Position numbers and translations under genes: made by a program
NCBI GenBank assembly: GCA_021300475.1
Contig: JAJTDO010000025.1
Location: 26,750 to 62,811 of the forward strand
DNA length: 36,062 bases
Source of the DNA: Burkholderiales bacterium
GTDB taxonomy: Bacteria; Pseudomonadota; Gammaproteobacteria; Burkholderiales; Burkholderiaceae_B
Reading direction: 5' to 3'
The notes under the pieces: model-generated
Told to the model about the DNA's origin: nothing
What the model saw: only the letters and a program-made list of their open reading frames with translations
The model's database searches: none
Shown here: positions 25,071 to 33,800 of the stretch, piece after piece
Layout of the letters: the number at the start of each line of letters is the position of its first letter
Numbering within the stretch: position 1 is the stretch's first letter

Positions 25071-25163
25071 GGACGACGAACCGCAACCAGCCGGTGGTGA
25101 AGTCTGCAACGCAGAGTAAAGCGTTCAAACTGTTGCCCAGTGGTATTTTCAGGTGGCACCGGT

Positions 25164-25638
25164 TCAGCCGGTGGTCTGCGTTAAGGACTGAAGCTTCTTT
25201 TTGAAAAACTGATTTTCGCTCTTTCTTGCATACTCCCAGTCATTCAGCTCGGGCACGTCAAGTGCCTCAGTGGAGTCGGGTTTCTCTATTAACGAATCCA
25301 GGTCCACTGTGCGCACTCCCCATGCACCGTAAGGCTTATTGTTTGCCCCTGTAAAGTTCAATTGCGATTATTTTCGCATCAGGGTATTTCCGCTTGAAAT
25401 ACAGAACAGAATATCCTACGTTCGCCCCAGCATCCACGATGGTCATGGCCTGCGCGGGGAAAGCAGGGTGAGAATACTCTTCCTTGATAAATATTTGCTG
25501 GAATACCTCTGGGTCTGTTTCGCACATTCGACAAATAAAGCGACCCTCCAATCCCTCAATTGGGAAGGTGATTTCATCGATTACAAATTTGCTAAATATT
25601 TCGACCGGCACAGAATTTTCACCAATATGCAATCTCAT
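25164..25638 (-). pseudogene. Degraded FkbM-family methyltransferase
   Basis: The first frame (from 25638) has an N-terminal domain and the SAM-binding motif TIVDAGANVGYSVLYFKRKY followed by AKIIAIE, as in FkbM methyltransferases, then stops at 25336. A second frame continues with GANNKPYGAWGVRTVDLDSLIEK, which resembles the later xVxTVTLDSLLE strand of the family, and ends at 25164. Roughly 50 residues expected between these parts are missing and the frame shifts. The LKIDIEGAE motif expected after it is also not found. The gene is therefore a remnant. It is isolated on the minus strand, with no sugar or capsule genes nearby, consistent with a decayed transferred gene. Confidence 0.65.
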
Positions 25639-25930
25639 TTAATTTTTCCCCAAAAATACGCCTGTTGTAAATGCACTAAAGCGAAATACAACACTTATGT
25701 TTATTATCGCTGCTGCAGCTTCTTCAATCATCGAAATGCTGACCATCGAAAGATCCATCTTGCACAGAGATTCTTTGCATGCGAACCTTTCGCTAACGCT
25801 GTGGTTTTGTAGCCTATCCTGTTTGGGGTACAGATAAACACAGCAACAGAAACAAAGTTCCGAGCGAGTGGGGTCATATTCACTTTGTTCATGATGCGTA
25901 TTCAACTTTTTGCAGAAAGTAGCCTTCAAA
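25639..25930. other. Gene-free region between the FkbM remnant and a membrane-protein gene
   Basis: About 290 bp with no convincing coding frame on either strand. It is AT-richer than the flanks. Short frames here lack ribosome sites and have cysteine-rich, unlikely translations. Promoters for the flanking divergent genes should lie here, but no clear -35/-10 pair or known operator can be fixed. Confidence 0.5.
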
Positions 25931-26311
25931 ATGAACATGATTATCGTTGTCTGTCTTTTGATCGCAGCCTTGGCTCACATTCCACCCGTTGCAGGTGTGC
26001 TGGGAAATGCCACACTCAAACGCCTGTATGGCATCGACATATCAGACCCCAATCTGTTGTTGCTGATGCAGCATCGGGGAATGCTGTTTGCAATTGTGGC
26101 TGCGGTTTTGCTATTTGCGGTTTTCAGGCCTGAATTTCGGCTGTTTGCCATTTTGGTGGGCTTGCTCAGTACGATCTCTTTTGTTGTGCTTGCAAGGCCG
26201 TCAGACATGTTTGATCCGCTGATCGTGCGAGTGGTCAGGGTGGACTGGGTGGTGATTGCAGCACTTCTGATTGCACTCGGGTGTCAGCTTAGCGCTTACG
26301 TTCATCACTGA
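25931..26311 (+). CDS. Small four-helix membrane protein
   Basis: A 126-aa protein with four membrane helices and the segments LKRLYGIDISDPNLLLLMQHRGMLFAIV and VRVVRVDWVVIAALLI. It looks like a family of short proteobacterial membrane proteins with an LYGVxxxDPNLxLLxRHRAxLF pattern, often mis-named in databases. The function is unknown. I start at the ATG at 25931; TTG at 25910 and ATG at 25937 are also in frame. It has no operon partner: the gene before it is a divergent remnant and the next gene is convergent. Confidence 0.75.
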   Translation: MNMIIVVCLLIAALAHIPPVAGVLGNATLKRLYGIDISDPNLLLLMQHRGMLFAIVAAVLLFAVFRPEFRLFAILVGLLSTISFVVLARPSDMFDPLIVRVVRVDWVVIAALLIALGCQLSAYVHH

Positions 26312-26494
26312 GAGGGTTTTACAGTTTCATGACAAAAAGCGGGAAACGCAACGTACTTCCAGACAAGGCCTCGCGTCAGCGTAAGCTCTATTTTTCCACG
26401 ACGCCACGCTAGGGAGGAACCCCACCCCTGTGCGCTTGGGCAACTTACGTTCCCACTCGCACCTGAGAGGCGTGGTATGACAATCGAGTACGGT

Positions 26495-26956
26495 TTAAGC
26501 TCGCCTGTCAAGCTTCTTCTTAGACACTGCTGTCATGAAATCAACGACGAAATTGCAGACCTCATCCTGCAGTACGCTCATGTCACCTGAGGCAACGGGC
26601 CCCACATAACTACGAATCACTTGCAGACCGGCGATACGCTCATCAATTTTTGACAAAAGTTCTCCAGCAAGGTGTTGTATGGCTTGCTCATCGAGTTCAC
26701 CTTGGTCGCGTTCGGACAATAAAAGCGCGATTTCAGCCAAAGTGAAGCCTAGTTCCTTCAAATGCATGATGGCCTTTAGCCGATCAATCGTATCGCTGCC
26801 ATATTGGCGATAACCTGCTTTAGTCCGGCTCTGTGGCGTAATCAGACCTTCCTCCTCATACAGACGCAATTGCCCGCGGGTGACGTTGGCGGCTTTGCAC
26901 AAGCTGCAGGTTGTCAGCGGCGATTTGAAGGTATTGACGATGGTTAAAATTGTCAT
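26495..26956 (-). CDS. MerR-family transcription regulator
   Basis: A 153-aa protein with the MerR winged helix: TCSLCKAANVTRGQLRLYEEEGLITP, then SRTKAGYRQYGSDTIDRLKAI and LKELGFTLAEIALLL, and a long dimerisation helix. The C-terminal part lacks the paired cysteines of metal-sensing MerR or CueR proteins, so it probably senses an organic ligand or redox state. It is divergent from the SDR oxidoreductase gene, with 294 bp between, and that region contains a promoter of MerR design. It probably activates the SDR/membrane-protein pair. Confidence 0.9.
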   Translation of the reverse strand: MTILTIVNTFKSPLTTCSLCKAANVTRGQLRLYEEEGLITPQSRTKAGYRQYGSDTIDRLKAIMHLKELGFTLAEIALLLSERDQGELDEQAIQHLAGELLSKIDERIAGLQVIRSYVGPVASGDMSVLQDEVCNFVVDFMTAVSKKKLDRRA

Positions 26957-27183
26957 GATTTATGGTTTTCAAGTAAAATTGCCTTAGAGTACCTGCTTTT
27001 TGATCAGGAAAGGTAGGGGGCCTAAACGCGAGTACCCGTCGCGCTTAATGGGATGACACCGTCCAACAGCCCGCTGGAAAAAAGAATTGGATTTCATTGT
27101 CTCTTGGGCGCCTTTTAAATCTGGTGAAAAGCTGCCAAGGTCACGTCTTTTCACCGCAATTTTATTTGAAGTCCCCTGTCTAC

Positions 27184-27215
27184 TTGACATGGCACCTTGG
27201 TGCCGGCTTTTTAAT
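27184..27215 (+). promoter_or_regulatory. MerR-type promoter with palindrome in an overlong spacer
   Basis: TTGACA (27184-27189) and TTTAAT (27210-27215) are separated by 20 bp, longer than the 17 bp optimum. The spacer holds the perfect inverted repeat GGCACC-TT-GGTGCC (27191-27204). This is the usual design of MerR-activated promoters, where the regulator twists the spacer to align the two elements. The expected start near 27222 leaves a GGAG ribosome site for the SDR gene at 27240. Confidence 0.75.
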
Positions 27216-27250
27216 CTCCAAATCAGCAGAAAGCTCGTTGGAGATTGAAC

Positions 27251-28048
27251 TTGAATAAAACCACAACAACCCATAAAACCGCACTTATTACCGGTGCCTC
27301 CTCAGGTATCGGTAAGGCGTTGTCCTATCAGTTTGCTCAAGACGGCTACCATCTCGTACTGGCCGCACGCAGCATGGTCAAAATGCAGGACCTTGCAGAC
27401 GATTTGCAACAGCGATTCAACGTACTCGTCACGGTCATCGGGGCGGACCTCCAAACCAACGAAGGCGCAGCGCGGCTCCATACCGACATTAAAGCGCGCG
27501 GCATCGTCCTAAGCGCCTTGGTCAACAACGCTGGTTACGGCGGATTCGGTGAGTTCAAGGACACATCTCTTGACTCAGAGATGGCCATGATGCAGTTGAA
27601 CATGAACTCGATTGTGGTACTGACAAAGCTCTTTTTGCCCGATCTGTTGGCAATGCAGGGCAAGATTCTAAACACTGCCTCCACAGCGGCCTTTCAGCCG
27701 GGCCCCTTCATGGCTGTGTATTACGCTACCAAGTCTTTTGTCTTGAGTTTCTCCGAAGCCATTGCGTCCGAGCTCGAAGACACCGGCGTCACCGTGACGG
27801 CGCTATGTCCTGGTCCCACGGCGTCTGGTTTCCAAGACAAAGCCGAATTGGGCAACTCGGCACTGGTCAAGGGCAAGAAACTTCCAACCGCTGAAGAGGT
27901 GGCCGCTTTGGGCTATCGGGCCATGCAGGACGGGCGACGGGTTTATATCCCGGGCTTCATGAACTGGGTGATGGCTCAAAGCATGCGTATTACGCCACGT
28001 AATTTGGCCACCAAGGTGGTCAAGACCCTGACCCGACCCGTCGTGTAA
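27251..28048 (+). CDS. Short-chain dehydrogenase/reductase (SDR)
   Basis: A 265-aa NAD(P)-dependent oxidoreductase with a classical SDR layout: cofactor motif TGASSGIGKA, structural NNAGYGG, catalytic serine in NTASTAAF, and YYATK as the YxxxK pair. The overall style is that of the DltE/YqjQ-like group; the substrate is unknown. I start at the TTG at 27251 because GGAG at 27240-27243 gives 7-nt spacing; a TTG at 27245 would be too close. The MerR-type promoter upstream and the small membrane protein 10 nt downstream suggest an inducible detoxification or stress pair. Confidence 0.88.
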   Translation: MNKTTTTHKTALITGASSGIGKALSYQFAQDGYHLVLAARSMVKMQDLADDLQQRFNVLVTVIGADLQTNEGAARLHTDIKARGIVLSALVNNAGYGGFGEFKDTSLDSEMAMMQLNMNSIVVLTKLFLPDLLAMQGKILNTASTAAFQPGPFMAVYYATKSFVLSFSEAIASELEDTGVTVTALCPGPTASGFQDKAELGNSALVKGKKLPTAEEVAALGYRAMQDGRRVYIPGFMNWVMAQSMRITPRNLATKVVKTLTRPVV

Positions 28049-28058
28049 GGACCGTACC

Positions 28059-28547
28059 ATGATTAACCCGATGAGCAGTTACTTCGCCGCAGAGAAACAG
28101 GAAAGCTTGATTTTCATCGTTGTCGGGCTAACGGCCATTGGCATCAGCGTTTGGCTCTGGATGAGCGGGCATCGGCTGAAGTCCATGGCCTATCCGCTGG
28201 TGTTAATTGCCTTGCTGCAACTCATGGTGGGGGGGACGATATACCTGCGCACCGACACCCAGTTATCAGCCTTAAACACGCGGTTGCAGGTAGACCCAGC
28301 GGCACTCAAGGCCGAAGAAACCACCCGGATGCAAACTGTCATGAAGAACTTTGCTATCTACAAGACCGTCGAAATGGTGCTGTTGTTTGTCGGGGTGGCT
28401 GTGATTTTTTTTCTGCAGCGCCACGACATGGCCGCGGGTATAGGTGTAGGCCTCGTGTTGCAGGCTGCCTTCACGCTAACGCTAGACATATTTGCCGAGA
28501 CTCGGGGGGCCGAGTATTTGTCGGTAATTCATTCAATGCCAGTTTGA
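28059..28547 (+). CDS. Unknown membrane protein of 162 aa, SDR operon
   Basis: Four membrane helices (about 17-36, 42-62, 101-120 and 125-145), with a hydrophilic loop of about 35 residues between helices 2 and 3 (RTDTQLSALNTRLQVDPAALKAEE). AAGGA precedes the ATG. It starts 10 nt after the SDR stop and is therefore co-transcribed and under the same MerR-type promoter. I do not recognise a named family. It may be a membrane partner of the SDR enzyme or an exporter fragment, but no transport motif is seen. Confidence 0.78.
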   Translation: MINPMSSYFAAEKQESLIFIVVGLTAIGISVWLWMSGHRLKSMAYPLVLIALLQLMVGGTIYLRTDTQLSALNTRLQVDPAALKAEETTRMQTVMKNFAIYKTVEMVLLFVGVAVIFFLQRHDMAAGIGVGLVLQAAFTLTLDIFAETRGAEYLSVIHSMPV

Positions 28548-28726
28548 AGTGCTGCGTGTATTAACTGCAGAAGGTATGAATACGTTTTCAGTTCAACGTG
28601 ACCGGTGATTTCTAAAAAAAGGCCGTTTAGCCGTTCTATTGGCTGTTAGACCACATGTGTCGAAACAGCCATCGGTTGGCGCACCACAAAAATGCGACAA
28701 AGCACAATGTGGTGGTTTATTCCGCA

Positions 28727-28760
28727 CCCACTTTCGTGGGCGTTTTTGTTTGATTGGTGG
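28727..28760. repeat. 34-bp direct repeat, copy 1
   Basis: Identical to 28907-28940, exactly 180 bp away. It contains the hairpin CCCAC-TTTC-GTGGG followed by GTTTTTG. This copy lacks the A-run on its left side, so it can act as a terminator only for rightward transcripts. Its right edge runs into the tRNA/tmRNA-like end. Confidence 0.9.
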
Positions 28761-28773
28761 AGCCGGCGGGAAT
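28755..28773 (-). other. Possible tRNA/tmRNA 3'-end remnant (attachment-site-like)
   Basis: Read on the minus strand the segment is ATTCCCGCCGGCTCCACCA: the end of a T-arm, an acceptor strand and CCA, very like the 3' end of tmRNA (compare the E. coli ending CCCGCCAGCTCCACCA). No matching 5' part is found next to it, so it is a fragment. Integrative elements often leave such fragments at ssrA or tRNA genes. Confidence 0.45.
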
Positions 28774-28899
28774 TTCCCTGTGCTCGCCTTGCAAGGCTCG
28801 CCCGTCTCAGCGGGCCGCCATGAATCAGTTCATGTCGGCTGTTTCCGCCTCGCCCCCGCGTCCCGCGGCTTCAATTCCTCTTGCCGGGGTTACGGACAC

Positions 28900-28927
28900 A
28901 AAAAAGCCCACTTTCGTGGGCGTTTTT
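28900..28927. terminator. Bidirectional intrinsic terminator
   Basis: The stem GCCCAC-TTTC-GTGGGC (28906-28921) is flanked by six A residues on the left and GTTTTT on the right, so it can stop transcription in both directions. It lies at copy 2 of the 34-bp repeat and would end leftward transcripts that run out of hsdR. Confidence 0.8.
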
Positions 28928-28940
28928 GTTTGATTGGTGG
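28907..28940. repeat. 34-bp direct repeat, copy 2
   Basis: Identical to 28727-28760. Outside the 34 bp the two copies differ on both sides, which is the pattern expected for a recombination core rather than for a long duplication. Confidence 0.9.
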
Positions 28941-29014
28941 CGGATGGTTGACCATGTTCCGACCGGCCTCTCGATCTGATGAGCAATGGTGCGGGTTGCT
29001 GCGGACTGGCGCGG

Positions 29015-29039
29015 AGTTATCCGGAATTTCCGGATAACT
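29015..29039. repeat. 25-bp palindrome
   Basis: Arms AGTTATCCGGA (29015-29025) and TCCGGATAACT (29029-29039) are exact reverse complements around ATT. It could be a protein-binding site of the island or a stem at the end of the hsdR transcript. No T-run follows on either strand. Confidence 0.8.
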
Positions 29040-29042
29040 GAC

Positions 29043-29144
29043 TTCTATCGCCCATCGTTGATGTGGATGTCACAGACTCATGGGCGATAGAAGCCATTGA
29101 TTTTGATGGCCAACCGGCAGTGCTGGTCATTTTCTATCGCCCAT
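29043..29144. repeat. Three copies of a 13-bp motif, one inverted
   Basis: TTCTATCGCCCAT occurs at 29043-29055 and 29132-29144, and its reverse complement at 29080-29092. The first two form a possible 13-bp stem with a 24-nt loop, just downstream of hsdR. A partial fourth copy (CTATCGCC) follows at 29145. The copies may be operator or iteron-like sites, or the trace of a small duplication. Confidence 0.8.
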
Positions 29145-29155
29145 CTATCGCCGAT

Positions 29156-32100
29156 TCACTTTGACCATTCGTTTGACAGCGACTCCGCCTGTTTAAGAAC
29201 CAGCTCGACCGCGTCGGCCTGCTGGTCGGGCGGGTACTTCCATTTTTGCAAGCAACGCCGCACCAGAATTCTCAGACGCGCCCGAACACTCTCGCGCACC
29301 TGCCAATCCACCGTCGTGCTGGCCCGTAGTTTTTCGGTGATCTCGATGGCGATCTTCTTCAGGATGTCATCGCCCAACTCACGGACCGCGCTTTCGTTGT
29401 TGGCCAGTGCGTCGTAGAAGGCAATTTCGTCCTGCCCCAATCCCAGTGCGGCTTCGCGCTCCAGCACGGCCTGGAATTCCTTGGCCATCTGGATTAGCTC
29501 CTCGATGACCTGTGCCGTTTCGATAGCACGGTTGTGGTACTTGCGCAGGGTCTCCAGCAGTCGGTCGCCGTATTTTTTCTCCTGCACTACGTTGTTGCGC
29601 GCCCGTGCCTTGATTTCATCGCGCAACAATTTTTCCAGCAACTCGACGGCCAGGTTGCGGCTCTCCATTTGGCGAACGTCTTCCAGAAACTCATCCGACA
29701 GCAGACCGATGTTCGGCTTGTCGAGCCCCGCCAGCGCAAAAATGTCTGCTACACCATCGGCAACTATCGCGTTGTCCAAGATCTGCTTCAGCGCACTGTT
29801 TTTCTCTTCGGTGGATCGTTTCTTGTCCACCGTGGTGAACTTGGTGATGGCCGCCTTGATGGCCGAGAAGTAGGCCTTGGCTACCGCCACCATCGTGTCC
29901 AGGAAGCGCTGCTTGCCGTCCTTCAGGCCCAGCAGGTGGTTGGCACAGGGCACCAGCAATGCCGCTGCTTTAGTTTCAAACCCGCTGTAGTCGCAGCCGT
30001 GCATCATGCCGCGCACGATGTCCATCTTCTCGAGCAACACGGCCAGCGCTTCGGCGGCGTTGTGCGTAGGGTCGCCTTTGCCCTTGGCTTCGGTGTAGGT
30101 CTTGAGCGCTGCCTTCAGTTCGTTGGCGATGCCGATGTAATCCACCACCAAACCGCCCGGCTTGTTCTTGAACACCCGGTTCACCCGCGCAATGGCTTGC
30201 ATCAGGTTGTGGCCCTTCATGGGTTTGTCCACATACATGGTGTGACAGCACGGCGCATCAAAGCCGGTCAGCCACATGTCGCGCACGATCACCAGCTTCA
30301 GCGGGTCTTTGGCATCCTTGAAACGCTTCTCCAGGCGCTTTTTCACCTGCTTGCTATACAGATGCGGTTGCAGCAACTCCTTGTCGGCCGCCGAACCAGT
30401 CATCACCACCTTGATGGCGCCTTTTTCCGGATCGTCGTCGTGCCAATCTGGCCGTAGGGTGACGATGGCCTTGTAAAGCTGGGCACAAATGTCGCGGCTC
30501 ATGCACACGATCATGGCCTTGCCGTCCAGCGTCGCGCTGCGGGTTTCGAAGTGCTCGACCAAATCCTTCGCCACTTGCGCCAGACGCGGCTCGGCACCCA
30601 CCAGCTTTTCCAAAGCGGCCCATTCGCTCTTGGTTTTCTCGCGGCTGGCAATGTCCTCTTCGTCCTCCACTACCTCGTCGACCTGCTCGTTGAGCGCGTC
30701 GATCTCAGCCTGCTTCACATCCAGCTTGGCTAGGCGGCTCTCGTAATAGATGGGCACTGTCGCGCCATCGTCCACGGCATCCTGAATGTCGTAGATGCTG
30801 ACGTAGTCGCCAAACACCGCGCGCGTGTCCTTGTCCTCTAGCGCAATCGGCGTGCCTGTGAAGCCGATGAAAGTGGCATTCTTTAGTGCGTCACGCAGGT
30901 GCTTGGCATAGCCGAACACATACTTGCCCGCCTTCTCATCGAAGCGCCCCTTGGTGCCGTACTGGCTGCGGTGCGCTTCATCCGAGATGACCACGATATT
31001 TGATCGGTCGGACAACAAAGGATGCTCTTCTTCCTCGTCCAACAGGGCAAATTTTTGCACCGTGGTGAAGATGATGCCGCCCGCCTGACGCGAGGCCAAC
31101 ATCTCGCGCAGCTCATCGCGGCTGCCCGCCTGTAATGGCGTTGTCTTGAGCAAGTCACTGGCTGCGCAGAAGGTGGCAAACAGCTGACCATCCAGATCGT
31201 TACGGTCCGTCACCACCACCAGCGTGGGGTTCTTCATCTCCGGCTGTTGCAGCAGCTTGCCTGCGTAGCAGGCCATGGTGATGCTCTTGCCCGAGCCCTG
31301 CGTGTGCCACACCACACCTGCCTTGCGTGAGCCCGGTTTCACCTCTTTGCCATAGGTTGCGCGCTCCTCTCGCACCTCCAGCAGCCCCTTGTCGGGCGAA
31401 CTCGCCGCGATCACCGTGGCGCGTACCGCCTCACGCACGGCATGGAACTGGTGATAGCCCGCGATTTTCTTGATTACCGCATCGCCATCCTGCTCGAACA
31501 GCACAAAGTGGCGGATGTAGTCGAGGAATAGCTCCGGCGCAAAAAAGCCGCGCACCACGGTTTCCAGCTCCAGTTGCAGGCGGGGGCGATCATCTTCGTT
31601 GGCGATGGTGCGCCAGGGCAGCATGCGTTCGGCATTGGCCGTGAGCGAGCCCACCCGCGCCGTCCAGCCATCGCTGACCACCAGCGCCTCATTACTATTG
31701 AACAGGTCGCTGATTTCGTCCTTATAGGTTTGCAACTGGTTGAAGGCATCCCAGACGTCGGTCTGCTCGTTGGCTGGGTTCTTCAGCTCAATCACCGCGA
31801 GCGGCAGGCCGTTGATGAAGACCACGAGATCAGGCCGCCGAGGCTGCTTGGTGCCCGTGACCGTGAACTGGTTAATGACCAGAAATTCGTTGTGCTGCGG
31901 GTTGGCGAAATCGATCAGGTGCACCAGATCGGCTTTCTTTTCGTCCCCTGCCGAGAACTCCACTGCCACACCAGATAGCAGCAACCGGTGAAAACTGCGG
32001 TTGCGCACCACGGCCTGCGGTTCGCTGATGGTTTGCACAATATGTACTGCCTGCTCCAGCGCAACGGCAGGAATGTGCGGGTTGATCCGGGCCAGCGCAG

Positions 32101-32251
32101 CCAGCAGCCGGTCACGCAGGATCACCTGACGGTAATCGGCTCGTTCCGGGTTGACACCATCGGGCGCAATGTCCGGCCCATGTACAAACTGCCAACCAGT
32201 TTCCTGAAACCAGCCAATGCACAGATCCTCGAGCTGTTGTTCGTTCATCAT
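29156..32251 (-). CDS. hsdR: Type I restriction enzyme, R (motor/nuclease) subunit
   Basis: A 1031-aa protein with the domains in the usual order: N-terminal PD-(D/E)xK nuclease (RRPDLVVF at about 138-145 and VIELKN at about 153-158), then two RecA-like motor domains with Walker A TQGSGKS (317-323), DEAH (424-427) and the SF2 motif FTGTP (464-468), and a helical C-terminal domain that binds the methylase core. It moves DNA and cleaves unmethylated foreign DNA. The first ATG at 32251 overlaps the stop of the gene before it as ATGA. The gene looks more GC-rich than the left part of the window, in line with transfer. All key residues seen are intact. Confidence 0.96.
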   Translation of the reverse strand: MMNEQQLEDLCIGWFQETGWQFVHGPDIAPDGVNPERADYRQVILRDRLLAALARINPHIPAVALEQAVHIVQTISEPQAVVRNRSFHRLLLSGVAVEFSAGDEKKADLVHLIDFANPQHNEFLVINQFTVTGTKQPRRPDLVVFINGLPLAVIELKNPANEQTDVWDAFNQLQTYKDEISDLFNSNEALVVSDGWTARVGSLTANAERMLPWRTIANEDDRPRLQLELETVVRGFFAPELFLDYIRHFVLFEQDGDAVIKKIAGYHQFHAVREAVRATVIAASSPDKGLLEVREERATYGKEVKPGSRKAGVVWHTQGSGKSITMACYAGKLLQQPEMKNPTLVVVTDRNDLDGQLFATFCAASDLLKTTPLQAGSRDELREMLASRQAGGIIFTTVQKFALLDEEEEHPLLSDRSNIVVISDEAHRSQYGTKGRFDEKAGKYVFGYAKHLRDALKNATFIGFTGTPIALEDKDTRAVFGDYVSIYDIQDAVDDGATVPIYYESRLAKLDVKQAEIDALNEQVDEVVEDEEDIASREKTKSEWAALEKLVGAEPRLAQVAKDLVEHFETRSATLDGKAMIVCMSRDICAQLYKAIVTLRPDWHDDDPEKGAIKVVMTGSAADKELLQPHLYSKQVKKRLEKRFKDAKDPLKLVIVRDMWLTGFDAPCCHTMYVDKPMKGHNLMQAIARVNRVFKNKPGGLVVDYIGIANELKAALKTYTEAKGKGDPTHNAAEALAVLLEKMDIVRGMMHGCDYSGFETKAAALLVPCANHLLGLKDGKQRFLDTMVAVAKAYFSAIKAAITKFTTVDKKRSTEEKNSALKQILDNAIVADGVADIFALAGLDKPNIGLLSDEFLEDVRQMESRNLAVELLEKLLRDEIKARARNNVVQEKKYGDRLLETLRKYHNRAIETAQVIEELIQMAKEFQAVLEREAALGLGQDEIAFYDALANNESAVRELGDDILKKIAIEITEKLRASTTVDWQVRESVRARLRILVRRCLQKWKYPPDQQADAVELVLKQAESLSNEWSK

Positions 32252-32790
32252 GGCGCGGCTCCTGCTGCCGGCAGAATCAAGCCATGCTGTTGCGCCAGTT
32301 CATGATTCAGCACCGCGACGGAAGTGGCGGGGAGTGCCCACGTTTTCACGACTGGCTTCAAGGCCTGTACCAATGCACTTTGCAGAGGTTCCAGCCACTC
32401 CTGCTTGTGCCCGTTGATGACCAGCACGAAGCGGAACCCCCGAGCCTTTAAATCGAGGGTTTTGAAAGCATCCGGCAGTTCGCTTTCCGCTGCCGGATGG
32501 CGTTGCAGTCGGGCGGCGACCGCCAACAAAAAGCCGTTGGTGAGCTTGGTGCGGATTTCGTCGATGAACTCCGCAAAGTTGGGCTTCGTCTCTGCTCTTG
32601 GGCTGCTGGACTTGGCTTCTACCACCCACACCGTAGGCCCTTGTTGCTGCTGTTTCAGCAACAAGAATTCCGCCATCTGCACACCTTCCTGAACCTTCTC
32701 GTAGCACGCGCTCTTCTCGATGTAAAAGCAATGCCCAGCCGGATAAGGGCCAAACGTCATCCCTGATTCGATGATGGCTTCCGTGGTCAT
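32248..32790 (-). CDS. Unknown 180-aa protein with possible PD-(D/E)xK nuclease motif
   Basis: A soluble protein with no signal peptide. The segment [26 protein letters not shown] (about 39-64) places an ExK (Glu58, Lys60) at the end of a hydrophobic strand, after an earlier acidic residue (Glu41), the arrangement seen in PD-(D/E)xK nucleases. A second strand, [18 protein letters not shown], follows. The fold match is a guess from pattern alone. It overlaps the ATPase gene upstream and hsdR downstream by 4 nt each (ATGA). ATPase-nuclease gene pairs are common in anti-phage systems, so it may be the effector driven by the ATPase. It could also be a non-enzymatic partner. Confidence 0.7.
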   Translation of the reverse strand: MTTEAIIESGMTFGPYPAGHCFYIEKSACYEKVQEGVQMAEFLLLKQQQQGPTVWVVEAKSSSPRAETKPNFAEFIDEIRTKLTNGFLLAVAARLQRHPAAESELPDAFKTLDLKARGFRFVLVINGHKQEWLEPLQSALVQALKPVVKTWALPATSVAVLNHELAQQHGLILPAAGAAP

Positions 32791-33800
32791 TTCAGGGTCA
32801 ACTCCACTTCCTGCTGGTAGAGGCGAATCGACTCGGCAATGATGGGGTTATCCGGCATGCCGTTCTTCAGGTCATCGCATGCCCAATCGTTGCCAGTGGC
32901 AGAAATCACCGGAATTGACCAGCCGCGTTCCTGCGCGATCAGGAACAATTTCTTGACCACAAAATAGGAATGGCTGGCCATAAAGAACTGGATGCCGCGC
33001 TCGGCGAGCATCGCTACGATGTCCAGCAGTTGCGAAATAGCAGTAGGATGCAAGGCCGATTCAGGCTCATCAATGAGTACCACAGAGTTGGTATCTAGAT
33101 AACGATTGCCGAGCAGCGTATCCAGAATGGCGATCTTCTTGATACCTTCCGCCGTCACACCTATCGGAAACTTGTGACGGCCTTTGACAAACAGCCAGCG
33201 GCCCGAGGCCTCGTCATACTCAACCACCCCACCCAGAATCTCCTCAAGCTGCGTGCGTGACTGAGCGAACTCTTTGAAGTTCTTGCCCATGCGGGGAGAA
33301 ATGCGCAGAGCTTTGGCGAGGTCGAAGTATGTGTCATCAAACCCAAAAGCCTTGTCCTGTTCCCGCGACTTCAAAATGACTTGATGTAATGACAGCACTT
33401 CCTTGGCAGGCAAGAAAACAGAGTTGCTAGCACGAGGCGGCACGTGATTCTCGAGGCTGGAAATCTGCTTGCTGGTGTCCTTGCCGAAACTGTAGGAGAA
33501 GTCCTTATTATCGATGGTGAGCGCACTCGACAAGGGCGCATCCGCCCCCTTGCTGACCAGGTCACCAATTTTCTCGGCCTGAAACGTCCAATACAGCTTG
33601 TCCGCAAGAATTTCAGAGGCCGAACGCTGCTCGTTGCCACGTTTGTAATCTTCCAGTGTGCGCAGGCTGCTGTAGATCGCCTTTAGCAGAAAGGTCTTGC
33701 CACTGCCATTGCCACCGATGACCAGGTTGATCTTGCCCAGTGCTGACCAATTGATTTTGGAGAGTGGTCCAAAGTTTTCGAGTTTGATTTGATTGATCAT
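32787..33800 (-). CDS. ABC-like AAA ATPase (AAA_15/AAA_21 type) in a restriction operon
   Basis: A 337-aa protein. Walker A is GGNGSGKT (29-36), the signature-like VTAEGIKK lies at 215-222, Walker B with D-loop is VVLIDEPESALHP (240-252), and the H-switch is ASHS (275-278). The order is that of SMC/Rad50-like single-gene ATPases found in PARIS, Septu and OLD-type defence systems. There is no Toprim domain, so it is not a full OLD nuclease; the nuclease may be the 180-aa partner. It overlaps DUF2971 upstream and the partner downstream by 4 nt each. It may sense phage functions or loss of the host restriction system and switch on its partners. Confidence 0.85.
   Translation of the reverse strand: MINQIKLENFGPLSKINWSALGKINLVIGGNGSGKTFLLKAIYSSLRTLEDYKRGNEQRSASEILADKLYWTFQAEKIGDLVSKGADAPLSSALTIDNKDFSYSFGKDTSKQISSLENHVPPRASNSVFLPAKEVLSLHQVILKSREQDKAFGFDDTYFDLAKALRISPRMGKNFKEFAQSRTQLEEILGGVVEYDEASGRWLFVKGRHKFPIGVTAEGIKKIAILDTLLGNRYLDTNSVVLIDEPESALHPTAISQLLDIVAMLAERGIQFFMASHSYFVVKKLFLIAQERGWSIPVISATGNDWACDDLKNGMPDNPIIAESIRLYQQEVELTLK

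Larger units (their letters stand above)
28548..29155. other. Gene-free junction before the restriction-modification operon
   Basis: About 600 bp with no convincing gene. It holds, in order, a 7-bp inverted repeat (CACCACA 28682-28688, TGTGGTG 28708-28714), two copies of a 34-bp direct repeat, a tRNA/tmRNA-like 3' end, a bidirectional terminator, a 25-bp palindrome and three 13-bp repeats. A 33-codon frame from a GTG at 29063 to 29164 reads sensibly (DSWAIEAIDFDGQPAVLVIF) but has no ribosome site. The mixture looks like an insertion junction between the host chromosome and the island to the right. Confidence 0.65.

Noticed and set aside
26305-26511. 68-aa open frame on the minus strand after the MerR gene
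   Set aside because: It overlaps the end of the MerR gene, has no ribosome site and reads like noise.
28620-28660. A-run followed by AGCC/GGCT inverted repeat as a terminator
   Set aside because: The stem is only 4 bp and no T-run follows, so it is too weak to list.
29063-29164. 33-codon frame beginning with GTG, sensible translation
   Set aside because: No ribosome site, it overlaps the hsdR end, and its end is made of the 13-bp repeats; a gene fragment is possible but cannot be supported.
29534-30457. 307-aa open frame on the plus strand
   Set aside because: It lies fully antisense to the well-supported hsdR gene, has a histidine-rich composition typical of antisense translations and matches no motif.
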